This document shows positions 1 through 6,724 of a stretch of DNA of 6,827 nucleotides, piece by piece. The notes below the pieces were generated by a model, which worked only from the letters and a program-made list of their open reading frames with translations, did no database searches and was not told where the DNA came from. The stretch comes from Limnohabitans sp. (GTDB taxonomy: Bacteria; Pseudomonadota; Gammaproteobacteria; Burkholderiales; Burkholderiaceae_C), in the NCBI GenBank assembly GCA_021731425.1, contig JAKFXJ010000336.1, positions 1-6,827 on the forward strand. The letters run 5' to 3'. Made by a program: the position numbers and the translations under genes. Position 1 is the first letter of the stretch. Each line of letters begins with the position of its first letter.

Positions 1-966
1 GCAGCAAGAAGATTTGGCCGATGCTGGCACCGCCACCAAGGCCAATGCAGGCTCGGCTGTCTGATTAGGGGCGGCAGCGTACGCAGCGACAGCGGCTTGA
101 TCTGCCGTCTCTTTGGCCCCACCGCAGCAATTGCTGGCAGCCACCGGTGCAAGGGCTTTGACGTTGGTCGCCACAGGCTCACGCCCACGCCGCGCCGCCA
201 CCACCGATGTCAGCACCGACAAGGCGATTTCTTCCGGGGTTTGTGCACCAATGAATTCACCCGCCGGAGCCACGATGCGGGCCACAGCAGCTGGGTCTTC
301 ACCGCTGGTCACCAAGGTGTCGAGCAACACACCCGCTTTGCGTGCACTGGCCACAAACCACAGGCCTTGCGGCTGCAAGGCCAGCGCGGCTTTGAGGCCT
401 TGTAGGTCGCGGCGGCCTTGCGTGGCCACCACCACAAAGGGCGATGCCAAACGGGCGCTCACAGAGGATGCATCGTCACTGTCCAGCACGGTGTCTGCAT
501 CGGGGAAATCGGTCGCTTGTGCGCCCTGTGCCACCACCGCCACGCGCAAACCCACGCGGGGGGCTAGGCCCACCAGCGCACGCGCCACGGGCGAGTCGCC
601 CACCACGGTCAAGGTGGCGCTGGGCATCACCGGGTCAATGAACAATTCGAGTGTGCCGCCGGAGTGGCAGGCCATGCCAAATTCGAGCACATCGCCCAGA
701 TCGCGTTCAGCGCTTTCATCCGAAGGCGCAATGCGGATCTTGCGCGGCTGACCATCGAGCAAGGCACGGCGCACGGTCTTGATGACCGCCGGTTGGGCGC
801 AGCCACCACCGATCCAGCCGTGAATCTGGCCATCGGGTGTGACCACCGCCTTGTCGCCCGCTTTGCCCGAGGTGGGGGCTTGGGCGCTGAGCACCGTGAC
901 CAGCGCAAAGGGCTGGTCGGCGGCTTGCAAGCGGGCGGCTTGCGTGATCCATTCGTTGCGGTTCAT
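1..966 (-). CDS. coxF: CoxF, XdhC/CoxI-family CODH maturation factor (3' end off the window)
   Basis: XdhC-family protein needed after translation to complete the [CuSMoO2] active site of CODH. In Afipia (Oligotropha) carboxidovorans, CoxF works with CoxD and CoxE and has been linked to copper insertion. I translated 322 codons from ATG at 964-966; the frame is open to base 1, so the C-terminus is missing. The N-terminal XdhC_CoxI domain (about residues 5-115) shows the family hallmark GWIGGGC (50-56), then GMACHSGG (97-104). A Rossmann-like XdhC_C domain starts near 117 (LTVVGDSPVARAL) and runs to about 262; its glycine motif is degenerate. After residue 263 comes an Ala/Pro-rich tail with CC pairs at 280-281 and 321-322. 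The family member I recall is about 280 aa, so this one is extended. An AAGGAG sits 6 nt before the ATG. It follows coxE by 24 nt. An XdhC for xanthine dehydrogenase is the alternative, but the neighbours argue for CoxF. Confidence 0.88.
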   Translation of the reverse strand, partial: MNRNEWITQAARLQAADQPFALVTVLSAQAPTSGKAGDKAVVTPDGQIHGWIGGGCAQPAVIKTVRRALLDGQPRKIRIAPSDESAERDLGDVLEFGMACHSGGTLELFIDPVMPSATLTVVGDSPVARALVGLAPRVGLRVAVVAQGAQATDFPDADTVLDSDDASSVSARLASPFVVVATQGRRDLQGLKAALALQPQGLWFVASARKAGVLLDTLVTSGEDPAAVARIVAPAGEFIGAQTPEEIALSVLTSVVAARRGREPVATNVKALAPVAASNCCGGAKETADQAAVAAYAAAPNQTAEPALALVAVPASAKSSCC

Positions 967-972
967 GGCTTA

Positions 973-978
973 CTCCTT
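973..978 (-). promoter_or_regulatory. Ribosome binding site of coxF
   Basis: AAGGAG on the minus strand, 6 nt before the ATG at 964-966. It lies in the 24-nt coxE-coxF gap and is the best Shine-Dalgarno match in the operon. It fixes the coxF start and implies independent initiation rather than coupling to coxE. Confidence 0.8.
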
Positions 979-990
979 GAATGTCAAATG

Positions 991-2172
991 TCAGTGCAAC
1001 ACATGGCGTGCAGCGGCCAGATCGGCCAAACTGGCCAAGGGCACAAAGCGGTCGATCATGGCACGCGAACGCTGCAAGGCCCCGGCAGCGGGCACTTGGC
1101 GCGTGGGGTGAAACCAGGTGATGCGGGCACCGCGTGCACGCACTTCTTGCAGGGCCGCGCTCAAGAGCTCCGGCCCATCGGTGTCAAAGCCGTCCGAGAA
1201 CACCCACACATGGGCACCCCGGTTGAGCTGGGCGCGGGCGTGGTGTCGGGCAAAGTCTTGCAAGCTGGCGGCAATGCGGGTGCCACCGCCAAAACCAGCG
1301 GTGACGGCGTTCACTTTTTCTTGAATGGCGGGCGTGTCGCGCTGCATGTAGGGCGTGACTTCGGCCAAGCGGGTGTGGAACACAAAGATCCGGGCATCGG
1401 CCTCGAGTGCAAAAGCACGGGCCACGCGCAAAAACAGCGCGGCGTGTGATTCCATTGAGCGGCTCACATCGGCCAGGATGAACAGGCGCGGCGGCTCCAC
1501 CCGTTTGACTTTCCAGGCCGGTTGCAGCAACTCGCCACCCCAGCCCACGCTGCGGCGCAACGTTTGGCGCAAATCCAGCCGCTGTCCGCGCGGGGCCACG
1601 CGCCAGCGGCGGGTGGCGCGGGGCTGCAGTTTGGCCGTGATCTGGCGGGCGAGGCTTTGCAGGGCGCTGAGTTCTTGTGGCATCCACATCTGGCCGTCGC
1701 GCTGGTGCAGGGCTTCGGTGCGGCTGGCACCGCCTTGGGCGCGGGGTGTGCCGTTGTCTTGTTCGTCCAGCTGGCTCGATGCCGAGTCGCCAGCGGTTTG
1801 GGGCGCCGCACTCTGGCCCGGCTGGCTGGCCGGTTGTTGGGCCGCGTCCATTTGATCGTGCATGGCCTGCACGCTTTGGCGCAGGTTGCGGCTGGGCCGG
1901 GTTTGGCCACTGACTTTGACGCCACCACGCAGTTTTTCGGGGTGCCAAAAGCGCTCGTACACATCGGCCCACAGCTGCCATTCGCGCTGGCTGTGGCAGG
2001 CAATGGCCCGCCAAGCCGCTTGCAAAGGGCGCTCGTGCAAGGGGCCGAAGTAAAGCGCTGCTTGCAGCATGGCTTGTTGCTCGGCCACGCCCACCGTGAG
2101 CCCGTGCTCGCGCAAGAGAGCCGCGAAACCGGCCAAACGCTCCGATGGCGGGATGGCGGGCGAGGTGTTCAT
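991..2172 (-). CDS. coxE: CoxE, VWA-domain CODH maturation protein
   Basis: CoxE protein (COG3552, von Willebrand factor A fold), the partner of the MoxR-type ATPase CoxD in assembling the Cu/S-bridged Mo site of CODH. The protein is 393 aa, close to the roughly 400 aa usual for the family. The N-terminal helical part (about 1-105) is followed by a Gln/Ala/Ser-rich stretch (about 104-160) that is probably a flexible linker. The VWA domain occupies about 228-385. Its MIDAS metal site is complete: DVSRS (D235, S237, S239), GGGT with T298, and FSDG with D327. No signal peptide or membrane helix is seen, so it is cytoplasmic, possibly bound peripherally to the membrane. The ATG at 2170-2172 overlaps the coxD stop as ATGA and has only a weak ribosome binding site, which suggests translational coupling. 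MoxR ATPase plus VWA pairs are common, but the cox context makes this assignment firm. Confidence 0.94.
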   Translation of the reverse strand: MNTSPAIPPSERLAGFAALLREHGLTVGVAEQQAMLQAALYFGPLHERPLQAAWRAIACHSQREWQLWADVYERFWHPEKLRGGVKVSGQTRPSRNLRQSVQAMHDQMDAAQQPASQPGQSAAPQTAGDSASSQLDEQDNGTPRAQGGASRTEALHQRDGQMWMPQELSALQSLARQITAKLQPRATRRWRVAPRGQRLDLRQTLRRSVGWGGELLQPAWKVKRVEPPRLFILADVSRSMESHAALFLRVARAFALEADARIFVFHTRLAEVTPYMQRDTPAIQEKVNAVTAGFGGGTRIAASLQDFARHHARAQLNRGAHVWVFSDGFDTDGPELLSAALQEVRARGARITWFHPTRQVPAAGALQRSRAMIDRFVPLASLADLAAARHVLH

Positions 2173-3137
2173 GCCGCCACTTTGGCTTGTTCGTTGGCGT
2201 TTTCGGCTACACCCACGGTGCGGCGGCCTTCGACCAGCTGGCGCAGGCGCTCGGCGCCCATCACAAAGCGGTCTTCGCGGGTCTTGAGCAAACAGCCCAG
2301 GGTGCCCAGCACGGCCGACATGTCTTCGGGCAATTGGCTGTGGCGCAACTCGAACAACGCACGCACCCAGTCCAGGGTCTCGGCAATGCCGGGAATCTTG
2401 GCCAGGTCTTCGCGGCGCAGGCGTTGCACGAACTGCACCGCGTCTTCCACCAGCCGGGTGTCGGCTTCAGGCAAGGCGGATTTGACGATGGCGATTTCTC
2501 GCGCCAACGTCGGGTAATCGAGGTAGTGGTACAGGCAGCGGCGGCGCAATGCGTCTGACAACTCACGCGTGCCGTTGCTCGTCAAAATCACTTGTGGGAT
2601 GTGCGTGGCACGGATGGTGCCGATCTCGGGCACGGTGATTTGGTACTCGGCCAGCACTTCGAGCAAGAAGGCTTCAAAGGCTTCATCGGCGCGGTCGATC
2701 TCGTCGATCAAGAGCACGCAGGGGCCGCTCTGGCTGATGGCACGCAGCAAAGGGCGCTCGAGCAAATACTCGCGGCTGAACACATCGGATTCGCGCACAC
2801 GGCTTGCACTGGCTTTGTCCGATTCGCTCATGCGGATCGCCATCAGCTGGCGGCCGTAGTTCCACTCGTAAGCGGCTTGCGCCAGGTCCAGTCCTTCAAA
2901 GCATTGCAGGCGCACCAGGGTGGCGTTTTGTGATTGGGCCAAGGCCGTGGCCAAGGCGGTTTTGCCCACGCCCGCGTCGCCTTCGAGCAACAGCGGGCGC
3001 TGCAAGGCCGACGCCAGCCACACGGTGGTGGCCAGGTCGGCATCGGCCAGATAACCCGAACGCTGCAGCCGCTCACGCAGCAAGCGCTCTTGCTCAGCGG
3101 GGGTGACAGCGGTGGCGCTCAGGTCTGGCGTCGTCAT
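2169..3137 (-). CDS. coxD: CoxD, MoxR-type AAA+ ATPase for CODH maturation
   Basis: AAA+ ATPase of the MoxR/CoxD type. In A. carboxidovorans, CoxD acts as a chaperone that opens apo-CODH so that sulfur, and then Cu, can be added at the Mo site. From the ATG at 3135-3137 the protein has 322 residues. It shows Walker A GDAGVGKT (53-60), Walker B LLIDE (142-146), sensor 1 LTSN (185-188) and the arginine-finger run RRR (198-200) after RELSDAL. The frame also extends upstream to a TTG at 3189-3191, but that would overlap coxG by about 50 nt, so I prefer the ATG 2 nt after the coxG stop. No strong Shine-Dalgarno lies before it (AAGAAAG at best), so re-initiation after coxG is likely. It overlaps coxE by 4 nt. 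Family length as I recall is about 295 aa; the extra residues probably lie mostly at the N-terminus. Confidence 0.94.
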   Translation of the reverse strand: MTTPDLSATAVTPAEQERLLRERLQRSGYLADADLATTVWLASALQRPLLLEGDAGVGKTALATALAQSQNATLVRLQCFEGLDLAQAAYEWNYGRQLMAIRMSESDKASASRVRESDVFSREYLLERPLLRAISQSGPCVLLIDEIDRADEAFEAFLLEVLAEYQITVPEIGTIRATHIPQVILTSNGTRELSDALRRRCLYHYLDYPTLAREIAIVKSALPEADTRLVEDAVQFVQRLRREDLAKIPGIAETLDWVRALFELRHSQLPEDMSAVLGTLGCLLKTREDRFVMGAERLRQLVEGRRTVGVAENANEQAKVAA

Positions 3138-3139
3138 GC

Positions 3140-3769
3140 TCAGGCTTTCTTGCCGACCAAGCCGCCGAACCAGCTCTTGAGCAAAGCCCAAAAGATGGCC
3201 AGGCCGTTGATCTCACGGGCCACCACGGGGGCGGCAGGTGCAGCAGCGGTGGTGGTCGCAGCAGCCGTGGCATCGGCAGAAGCTGTGGCTGGCGAGCCTT
3301 CGGCCGCAGGCAAGGTGAGCGCAGTCTGGCGGAAGTTCTCCACAAACTGCGCCAGCAGCATGTCGGACACCTGCACCATCATGCGGCCACCGAACTGCGC
3401 GAACTTGCCGTTCACGATCACAGCGGCCTGGCCGTTCAGCACGCAATGCGCCGGGTTGGCTGGGTCGGCGGTGATGATGGCGGTCAGGTCCATCGAGGCG
3501 GACGAGCCGCCCTTGTCAGCACCCTTGCCACGCAAGACCATCTTGCGCTCTGCGGGCACGGCTTCGACCACGTCCACGGTGCCACCGAACTGGGCCACAG
3601 CCGGGCCCACCTTGACCTTGACGCCGCCCTTGAACGAGGTCTCGGACAGCTGCTCGGTGATTTCGGCACCGGGCATGCAGTTGGCGGTGGCTTTCAGGTC
3701 CGTCAGCAGGGCCCAGGCCCGTGCCGCGTCCACATCCAGCGGGTATTGTTTGTCGAGTTTGACTTCCAT
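3140..3769 (-). CDS. coxG: CoxG, SRPBCC-fold membrane-associated CODH partner
   Basis: CoxG-family protein (COG3427, START/SRPBCC hydrophobic-pocket fold). CoxG helps place CODH at the cytoplasmic membrane, and in mycobacteria it has been reported to bind quinone and present it to the enzyme. The 209-aa protein has an SRPBCC domain at about 1-150, including the conserved CMPGAEI (31-37) and two copies of AQFGG (59-63 and 124-128). A low-complexity Ala/Thr/Pro linker follows (about 153-183). The C-terminal segment from about 186 (INGLAIFWALLKSWFGGLVG) is rich in aromatic and aliphatic residues, ends in KKA and looks like a membrane-binding amphipathic helix. An AGGA lies 6 nt before the ATG at 3767-3769. 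The gene starts 12 nt after coxL and ends 2 nt before coxD. Its position between coxL and coxD differs from the A. carboxidovorans order, where coxG follows coxF. Confidence 0.93.
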   Translation of the reverse strand: MEVKLDKQYPLDVDAARAWALLTDLKATANCMPGAEITEQLSETSFKGGVKVKVGPAVAQFGGTVDVVEAVPAERKMVLRGKGADKGGSSASMDLTAIITADPANPAHCVLNGQAAVIVNGKFAQFGGRMMVQVSDMLLAQFVENFRQTALTLPAAEGSPATASADATAAATTTAAAPAAPVVAREINGLAIFWALLKSWFGGLVGKKA

Positions 3770-3775
3770 GATGGT

Positions 3776-3779
3776 TCCT
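3776..3779 (-). promoter_or_regulatory. Ribosome binding site of coxG
   Basis: AGGA on the minus strand, 6 nt before the coxG ATG and between the coxL TAA (3782-3784) and that ATG. It supports the start at 3769. Confidence 0.65.
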
Positions 3780-3781
3780 GA

Positions 3782-6193
3782 TTACAAAGCTGCGCCGTGC
3801 TCGCGCAAGGCTTTCCAGGTGCGGAATGCGTTGTGCGGCATGTCCAGGTGCGTGACACCCAGGTGCGAGAAGGCATCGACCACGGCCGAGGTGAAGGTGG
3901 GGATCGAGCCAACGTGTGGCGACTCGGCCACGCCCTTGGCACCCAACGGGTGGTGCGGCGAGGGGGTCACGGTGTGGTCGGTTTCCCAGTGCGGGGTTTC
4001 CACAAAGGTGGGCAAGAAGTAGTCCATCAGCGTGTTGCCCAGCAGGTTGCCCTGTGCATCGAACGGCATTTGCTGGCCCATGGCCACGGCAAAACCTTCG
4101 GTCAAACCGCCATGGATCTGACCGTCGATGATCATCGGGTTGATGCGGGTGCCGCAGTCGTCCAACGCATAGAAGCGGCGGATTTTGGTCTCGCCGGTCG
4201 CACGGTCGATGTCGACCACACAAAGGTAGATGCCGAAGGGGAAAGTGAAGTTCGGTGGGTCGTAGTAATGCACGGCCTCCAAACCTGGCTCCAAGCCATC
4301 TGGTGGCTGGTGGTAGGCCTGCCACGCCACATCGGCCATGGTTTTGAACTTGCTGTCGTCGCCCTTGACCTTGAAACGGTCGACTTCCCAGTCGAGGTCG
4401 TTTTCGTTGACTTCGAGCATGTGGGCGGCGATCTTGCGGGCTTTCGCGTGGATCTTGCGGGCTGCCAGCGCGATGGCTGCACCGGCCACAGGCGTGGAGC
4501 GCGAACCGTAAGTGCCCAAGCCATAAGGCGCGGTGGACGTGTCGCCTTCTTCGACCTGAATCACCTCAGACGGAATACCCAGCTCGGTGGCGATGATCTG
4601 CGCGTAGGTGGTCTGGTGACCTTGGCCTTGTGTGATCGTGCCCATGCGGGCGATGGCGCTGCCGGTGGGGTGGATGCGAATTTCGCAGGAGTCGAACATG
4701 CCCACACCCAAGATGTCGCACATCTTGGAAGGACCGGCACCGACGACTTCGGTGAAGGTGACCAAGCCAATGCCCATCAAGGTGGGGCTGTTGGGGTCGG
4801 CACGTTTGGCCGCTTGCTCGGCACGCAGACCTTTGTAGTCCACGGCTTCGAGCACTTTGTCCAAAGCGGTTTGGTAGTCGCCTGAGTCGTATTCAAAACC
4901 GAAGGCGCTGGTGTAGGGGAACTGCTCTTTCTTGACGAAGTTCTTGGCGCGGATCTCGGCCTTGTCCATGCCCAGCTTTTGCGCCAGCACGTCGACCATG
5001 CGCTCGATCAAATACACCGCCTCGGTCACGCGGAAGGAGCAGCGGTACGCCACGCCACCGGGGGCCTTGTTGGTGTAGACGCCCTTGACGCTCGCGTGAG
5101 CGGCGGGGATGTCGTAAGAGCCCGAGACGATGTGGAACATGCCCGCAGGGAACTTGGTCGGGTCGGCACAGGCGTCAAACGCGCCGTGGTCGGCCACCAC
5201 GTTCACACGCAGGCCGGTGATCTTGCCGTCGGCGGTCGCAGCCAATTCGCCGTCCATGTGGTAGTCACGGGCGAAGGCGGTGGACGAGATGTTTTCGATG
5301 CGGTCTTCGACCCACTTGACGGGGCGACCCAGCACGATGGACGCCACGATGGCGCAGACATAACCGGGATAGATGCCGACCTTGTTGCCAAAGCCGCCAC
5401 CGATGTCGGGGCTGACGATGCGCACTTTGGATTCGGGGATGCCCGAGAGCATGGACACCACGGTGCGCACCACGTGAGGGGCTTGTGAGGTGATGAAGGT
5501 GGTCAGGTCGCCCTTGATCGGGTCGAAGCTGGCCACGCAGCCGCAGGTCTCCAGCGGGCAGGGGTGCACGCGGGGGTAGTACATGTGCTGCGACACGGTC
5601 ACTTCGGCCTTGTCAAAGGCGGCGTCAGCTGCAGACTTGTCACCCGCATCCCAGGTGAAGATGTGGTTGTGGTGGTCACGCTTGCCGTGCGCACCTTCGG
5701 TCTTGCCCGCCAGGTCGTCACGGATCACCGGGGCGCCAGGTTGCAAAGCCGCATAAGGGTCGAGCACCACGGGCAGCTCTTCGTATTCGATCTCAACGGC
5801 TTCGACCGCATCGGCGGCAATGTAGCGGTCGTCGGCGATGACGATGGCCACTTCTTGCATCTGGAAGTGGACCTTCTCGTCAGCCAACACAGCGGCCACG
5901 TCACCCGCGAGGGTGGGCATCCAGTGCAGTTTCAGGGGCTTCAAGTCGTCGGCGGTCAGCACGGCGTGCACGCCGGGGATGGCCAGCGCCGCTTCTTTGT
6001 TGATCTTGACGATGCGGCCGTGGGCGATGGGGCTGCGCACGATGTCCATGTGCAGCATGCCGGGCATCTTGATGTCATCGACGTAGTTGCCCTTGCCCTG
6101 GATGAAGCGGGCGTCTTCTTTGCGCAGGCGCGATGCGCCCATGCCAGCCAGCGCGAGTTCGCGGGCTTCAGCGGTTTGTACCGGTGCGTTCAT
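3782..6193 (-). CDS. coxL: CoxL (CutL), form I Mo/Cu CO dehydrogenase large catalytic subunit
   Basis: Catalytic subunit of aerobic CODH, which oxidises CO with water to CO2 at a Cu-S-Mo site held by molybdopterin cytosine dinucleotide. The protein is 803 aa, a full length for the family (about 800-810). The active-site loop AYRCSFR (382-388) is the form I signature, with C385 as the Cu ligand and R384 at the position reported as hydroxyarginine in the Hydrogenophaga enzyme. Other expected sites are present: SQAPH with Q237, GGGFGNK (265-271), QGQGHQ (522-527) for the cofactor, and GAKGVAESP with E757 at the position of the catalytic-site Glu. The N-terminus GMGASRLRKEDARFIQGKG (18-36) is typical of CoxL. 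There is no signal peptide, consistent with a cytoplasmic enzyme. GGAGA lies 5 nt before the ATG. The gene follows coxS by 29 nt. Nothing is missing, so I expect an active subunit. Confidence 0.98.
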   Translation of the reverse strand: MNAPVQTAEARELALAGMGASRLRKEDARFIQGKGNYVDDIKMPGMLHMDIVRSPIAHGRIVKINKEAALAIPGVHAVLTADDLKPLKLHWMPTLAGDVAAVLADEKVHFQMQEVAIVIADDRYIAADAVEAVEIEYEELPVVLDPYAALQPGAPVIRDDLAGKTEGAHGKRDHHNHIFTWDAGDKSAADAAFDKAEVTVSQHMYYPRVHPCPLETCGCVASFDPIKGDLTTFITSQAPHVVRTVVSMLSGIPESKVRIVSPDIGGGFGNKVGIYPGYVCAIVASIVLGRPVKWVEDRIENISSTAFARDYHMDGELAATADGKITGLRVNVVADHGAFDACADPTKFPAGMFHIVSGSYDIPAAHASVKGVYTNKAPGGVAYRCSFRVTEAVYLIERMVDVLAQKLGMDKAEIRAKNFVKKEQFPYTSAFGFEYDSGDYQTALDKVLEAVDYKGLRAEQAAKRADPNSPTLMGIGLVTFTEVVGAGPSKMCDILGVGMFDSCEIRIHPTGSAIARMGTITQGQGHQTTYAQIIATELGIPSEVIQVEEGDTSTAPYGLGTYGSRSTPVAGAAIALAARKIHAKARKIAAHMLEVNENDLDWEVDRFKVKGDDSKFKTMADVAWQAYHQPPDGLEPGLEAVHYYDPPNFTFPFGIYLCVVDIDRATGETKIRRFYALDDCGTRINPMIIDGQIHGGLTEGFAVAMGQQMPFDAQGNLLGNTLMDYFLPTFVETPHWETDHTVTPSPHHPLGAKGVAESPHVGSIPTFTSAVVDAFSHLGVTHLDMPHNAFRTWKALREHGAAL

Positions 6194-6198
6194 GTGTG

Positions 6199-6203
6199 TC
6201 TCC
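6199..6203 (-). promoter_or_regulatory. Ribosome binding site of coxL
   Basis: GGAGA on the minus strand, 5 nt before the coxL ATG (6191-6193), within the 29-nt coxS-coxL gap. It supports the chosen start, which also gives the normal CoxL N-terminus. Confidence 0.7.
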
Positions 6204-6222
6204 GATCAAATGGGTGTTCGCA

Positions 6223-6708
6223 TCAAGCCGCAACGGGCTCTTGCAGTTTTTTGGCGGCGTACTGGACGGCTTTGACGATGTTCTGGTAACCGGTGCAGCG
6301 GCACAGGTTGCCCGCCATGCCGTGGCGAATTTCGTCTTCGCTCGGGTTGGGGTTCTCTTGCAAGAAGCGGTAGGCACGCATCAGCATGCCGGGGGTGCAA
6401 AAGCCGCACTGCAAGCCGTGCTCTTTGTAAAAGCCTTCTTGCACCGCATGCAAAACGCCCTTGTTAGCCAGGCCTTCAACGGTGAGCACCTCGGAGCCAT
6501 CGCACTGCACCGCCAGGTGGGTGCAAGACTTCACGGATTGACCGTCGATGTCCACGGTGCAGGCGCCGCAGTGGCTGGTTTCGCAGCCAATGTGGGCACC
6601 GGTCAGGTTGAGTTCTTCGCGCAAGAAATGGATCAGCAGGGTGCGCGGTTCAACGGCTTTTTCTTCCTTTTTGCCGTTGACGGAAATAGAGACGAGTTTT
6701 TTGGACAT
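6223..6708 (-). CDS. coxS: CoxS (CutS), CO dehydrogenase small 2Fe-2S subunit
   Basis: Iron-sulfur subunit that carries electrons from the Mo/Cu site in CoxL to FAD in CoxM. The 161-aa protein is of normal family length (about 160-166). The N-terminal plant-type ferredoxin domain (about 3-78) binds one cluster through C42, C47, C50 and C62 ([10 protein letters not shown], then SCTHL). The C-terminal helical domain (about 85-155) binds the cluster next to the Mo site through C101, C104 (QCGFCTPGM), C136 and C138 ([11 protein letters not shown]). All eight ligands are present. The ATG at 6706-6708 has AAGGA 7 nt upstream and lies 16 nt after the coxM stop. Small subunits of related hydroxylases (xanthine or nicotine dehydrogenase) share this layout, but the adjoining form I coxL identifies it as CoxS. 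Confidence 0.97.
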   Translation of the reverse strand: MSKKLVSISVNGKKEEKAVEPRTLLIHFLREELNLTGAHIGCETSHCGACTVDIDGQSVKSCTHLAVQCDGSEVLTVEGLANKGVLHAVQEGFYKEHGLQCGFCTPGMLMRAYRFLQENPNPSEDEIRHGMAGNLCRCTGYQNIVKAVQYAAKKLQEPVAA

Positions 6709-6715
6709 GTTGATT

Positions 6716-6720
6716 TCCTT
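6716..6720 (-). promoter_or_regulatory. Ribosome binding site of coxS
   Basis: AAGGA on the minus strand, 7 nt before the coxS ATG, in the 16-nt gap after the coxM stop codon (6725-6727). It fixes the start of coxS. Confidence 0.75.
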
Positions 6721-6724
6721 AGCT

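Noticed and set aside
967..990. Possible terminator or promoter in the coxE-coxF gap
   Set aside because: The gap is only 24 nt and holds the coxF ribosome binding site; I see no stable hairpin, T-run or -35/-10 pair. No tRNA, CRISPR, IS or inverted repeat was seen elsewhere in the window either.
664..1449. 261-codon plus-strand frame across the coxE-coxF junction
   Set aside because: Antisense to both the XdhC domain of coxF and the VWA domain of coxE; its protein has no family resemblance.
1522..2517. 331-codon open frame on the plus strand
   Set aside because: It lies antisense to coxE and coxD, which have clear domains and motifs. Its translation shows no recognisable fold; long antisense frames are expected in GC-rich coding DNA.
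3138..3191. A TTG-started, 18-residue longer N-terminus for CoxD
   Set aside because: It overlaps the coxG tail by about 50 nt and starts with TTG, while an ATG lies 2 nt after the coxG stop and leaves the normal AAA+ domain intact.
2934..4022. 362-codon open frame on the plus strand
   Set aside because: Antisense across coxD, coxG and the coxL end, spanning three genes, with low-complexity Ala/Ser/Val content and no known motif.
3797..4885. 362-codon open frame on the plus strand
   Set aside because: Fully antisense to the well-conserved coxL; rich in His, Gly, Val and Arg, as expected of a reverse-complement shadow.
3782..6708. Xanthine dehydrogenase or another molybdenum hydroxylase instead of CODH
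   Set aside because: The AYRCSFR loop, the split L and S subunits and the adjoining coxG, coxD and coxE genes are specific to form I CODH.
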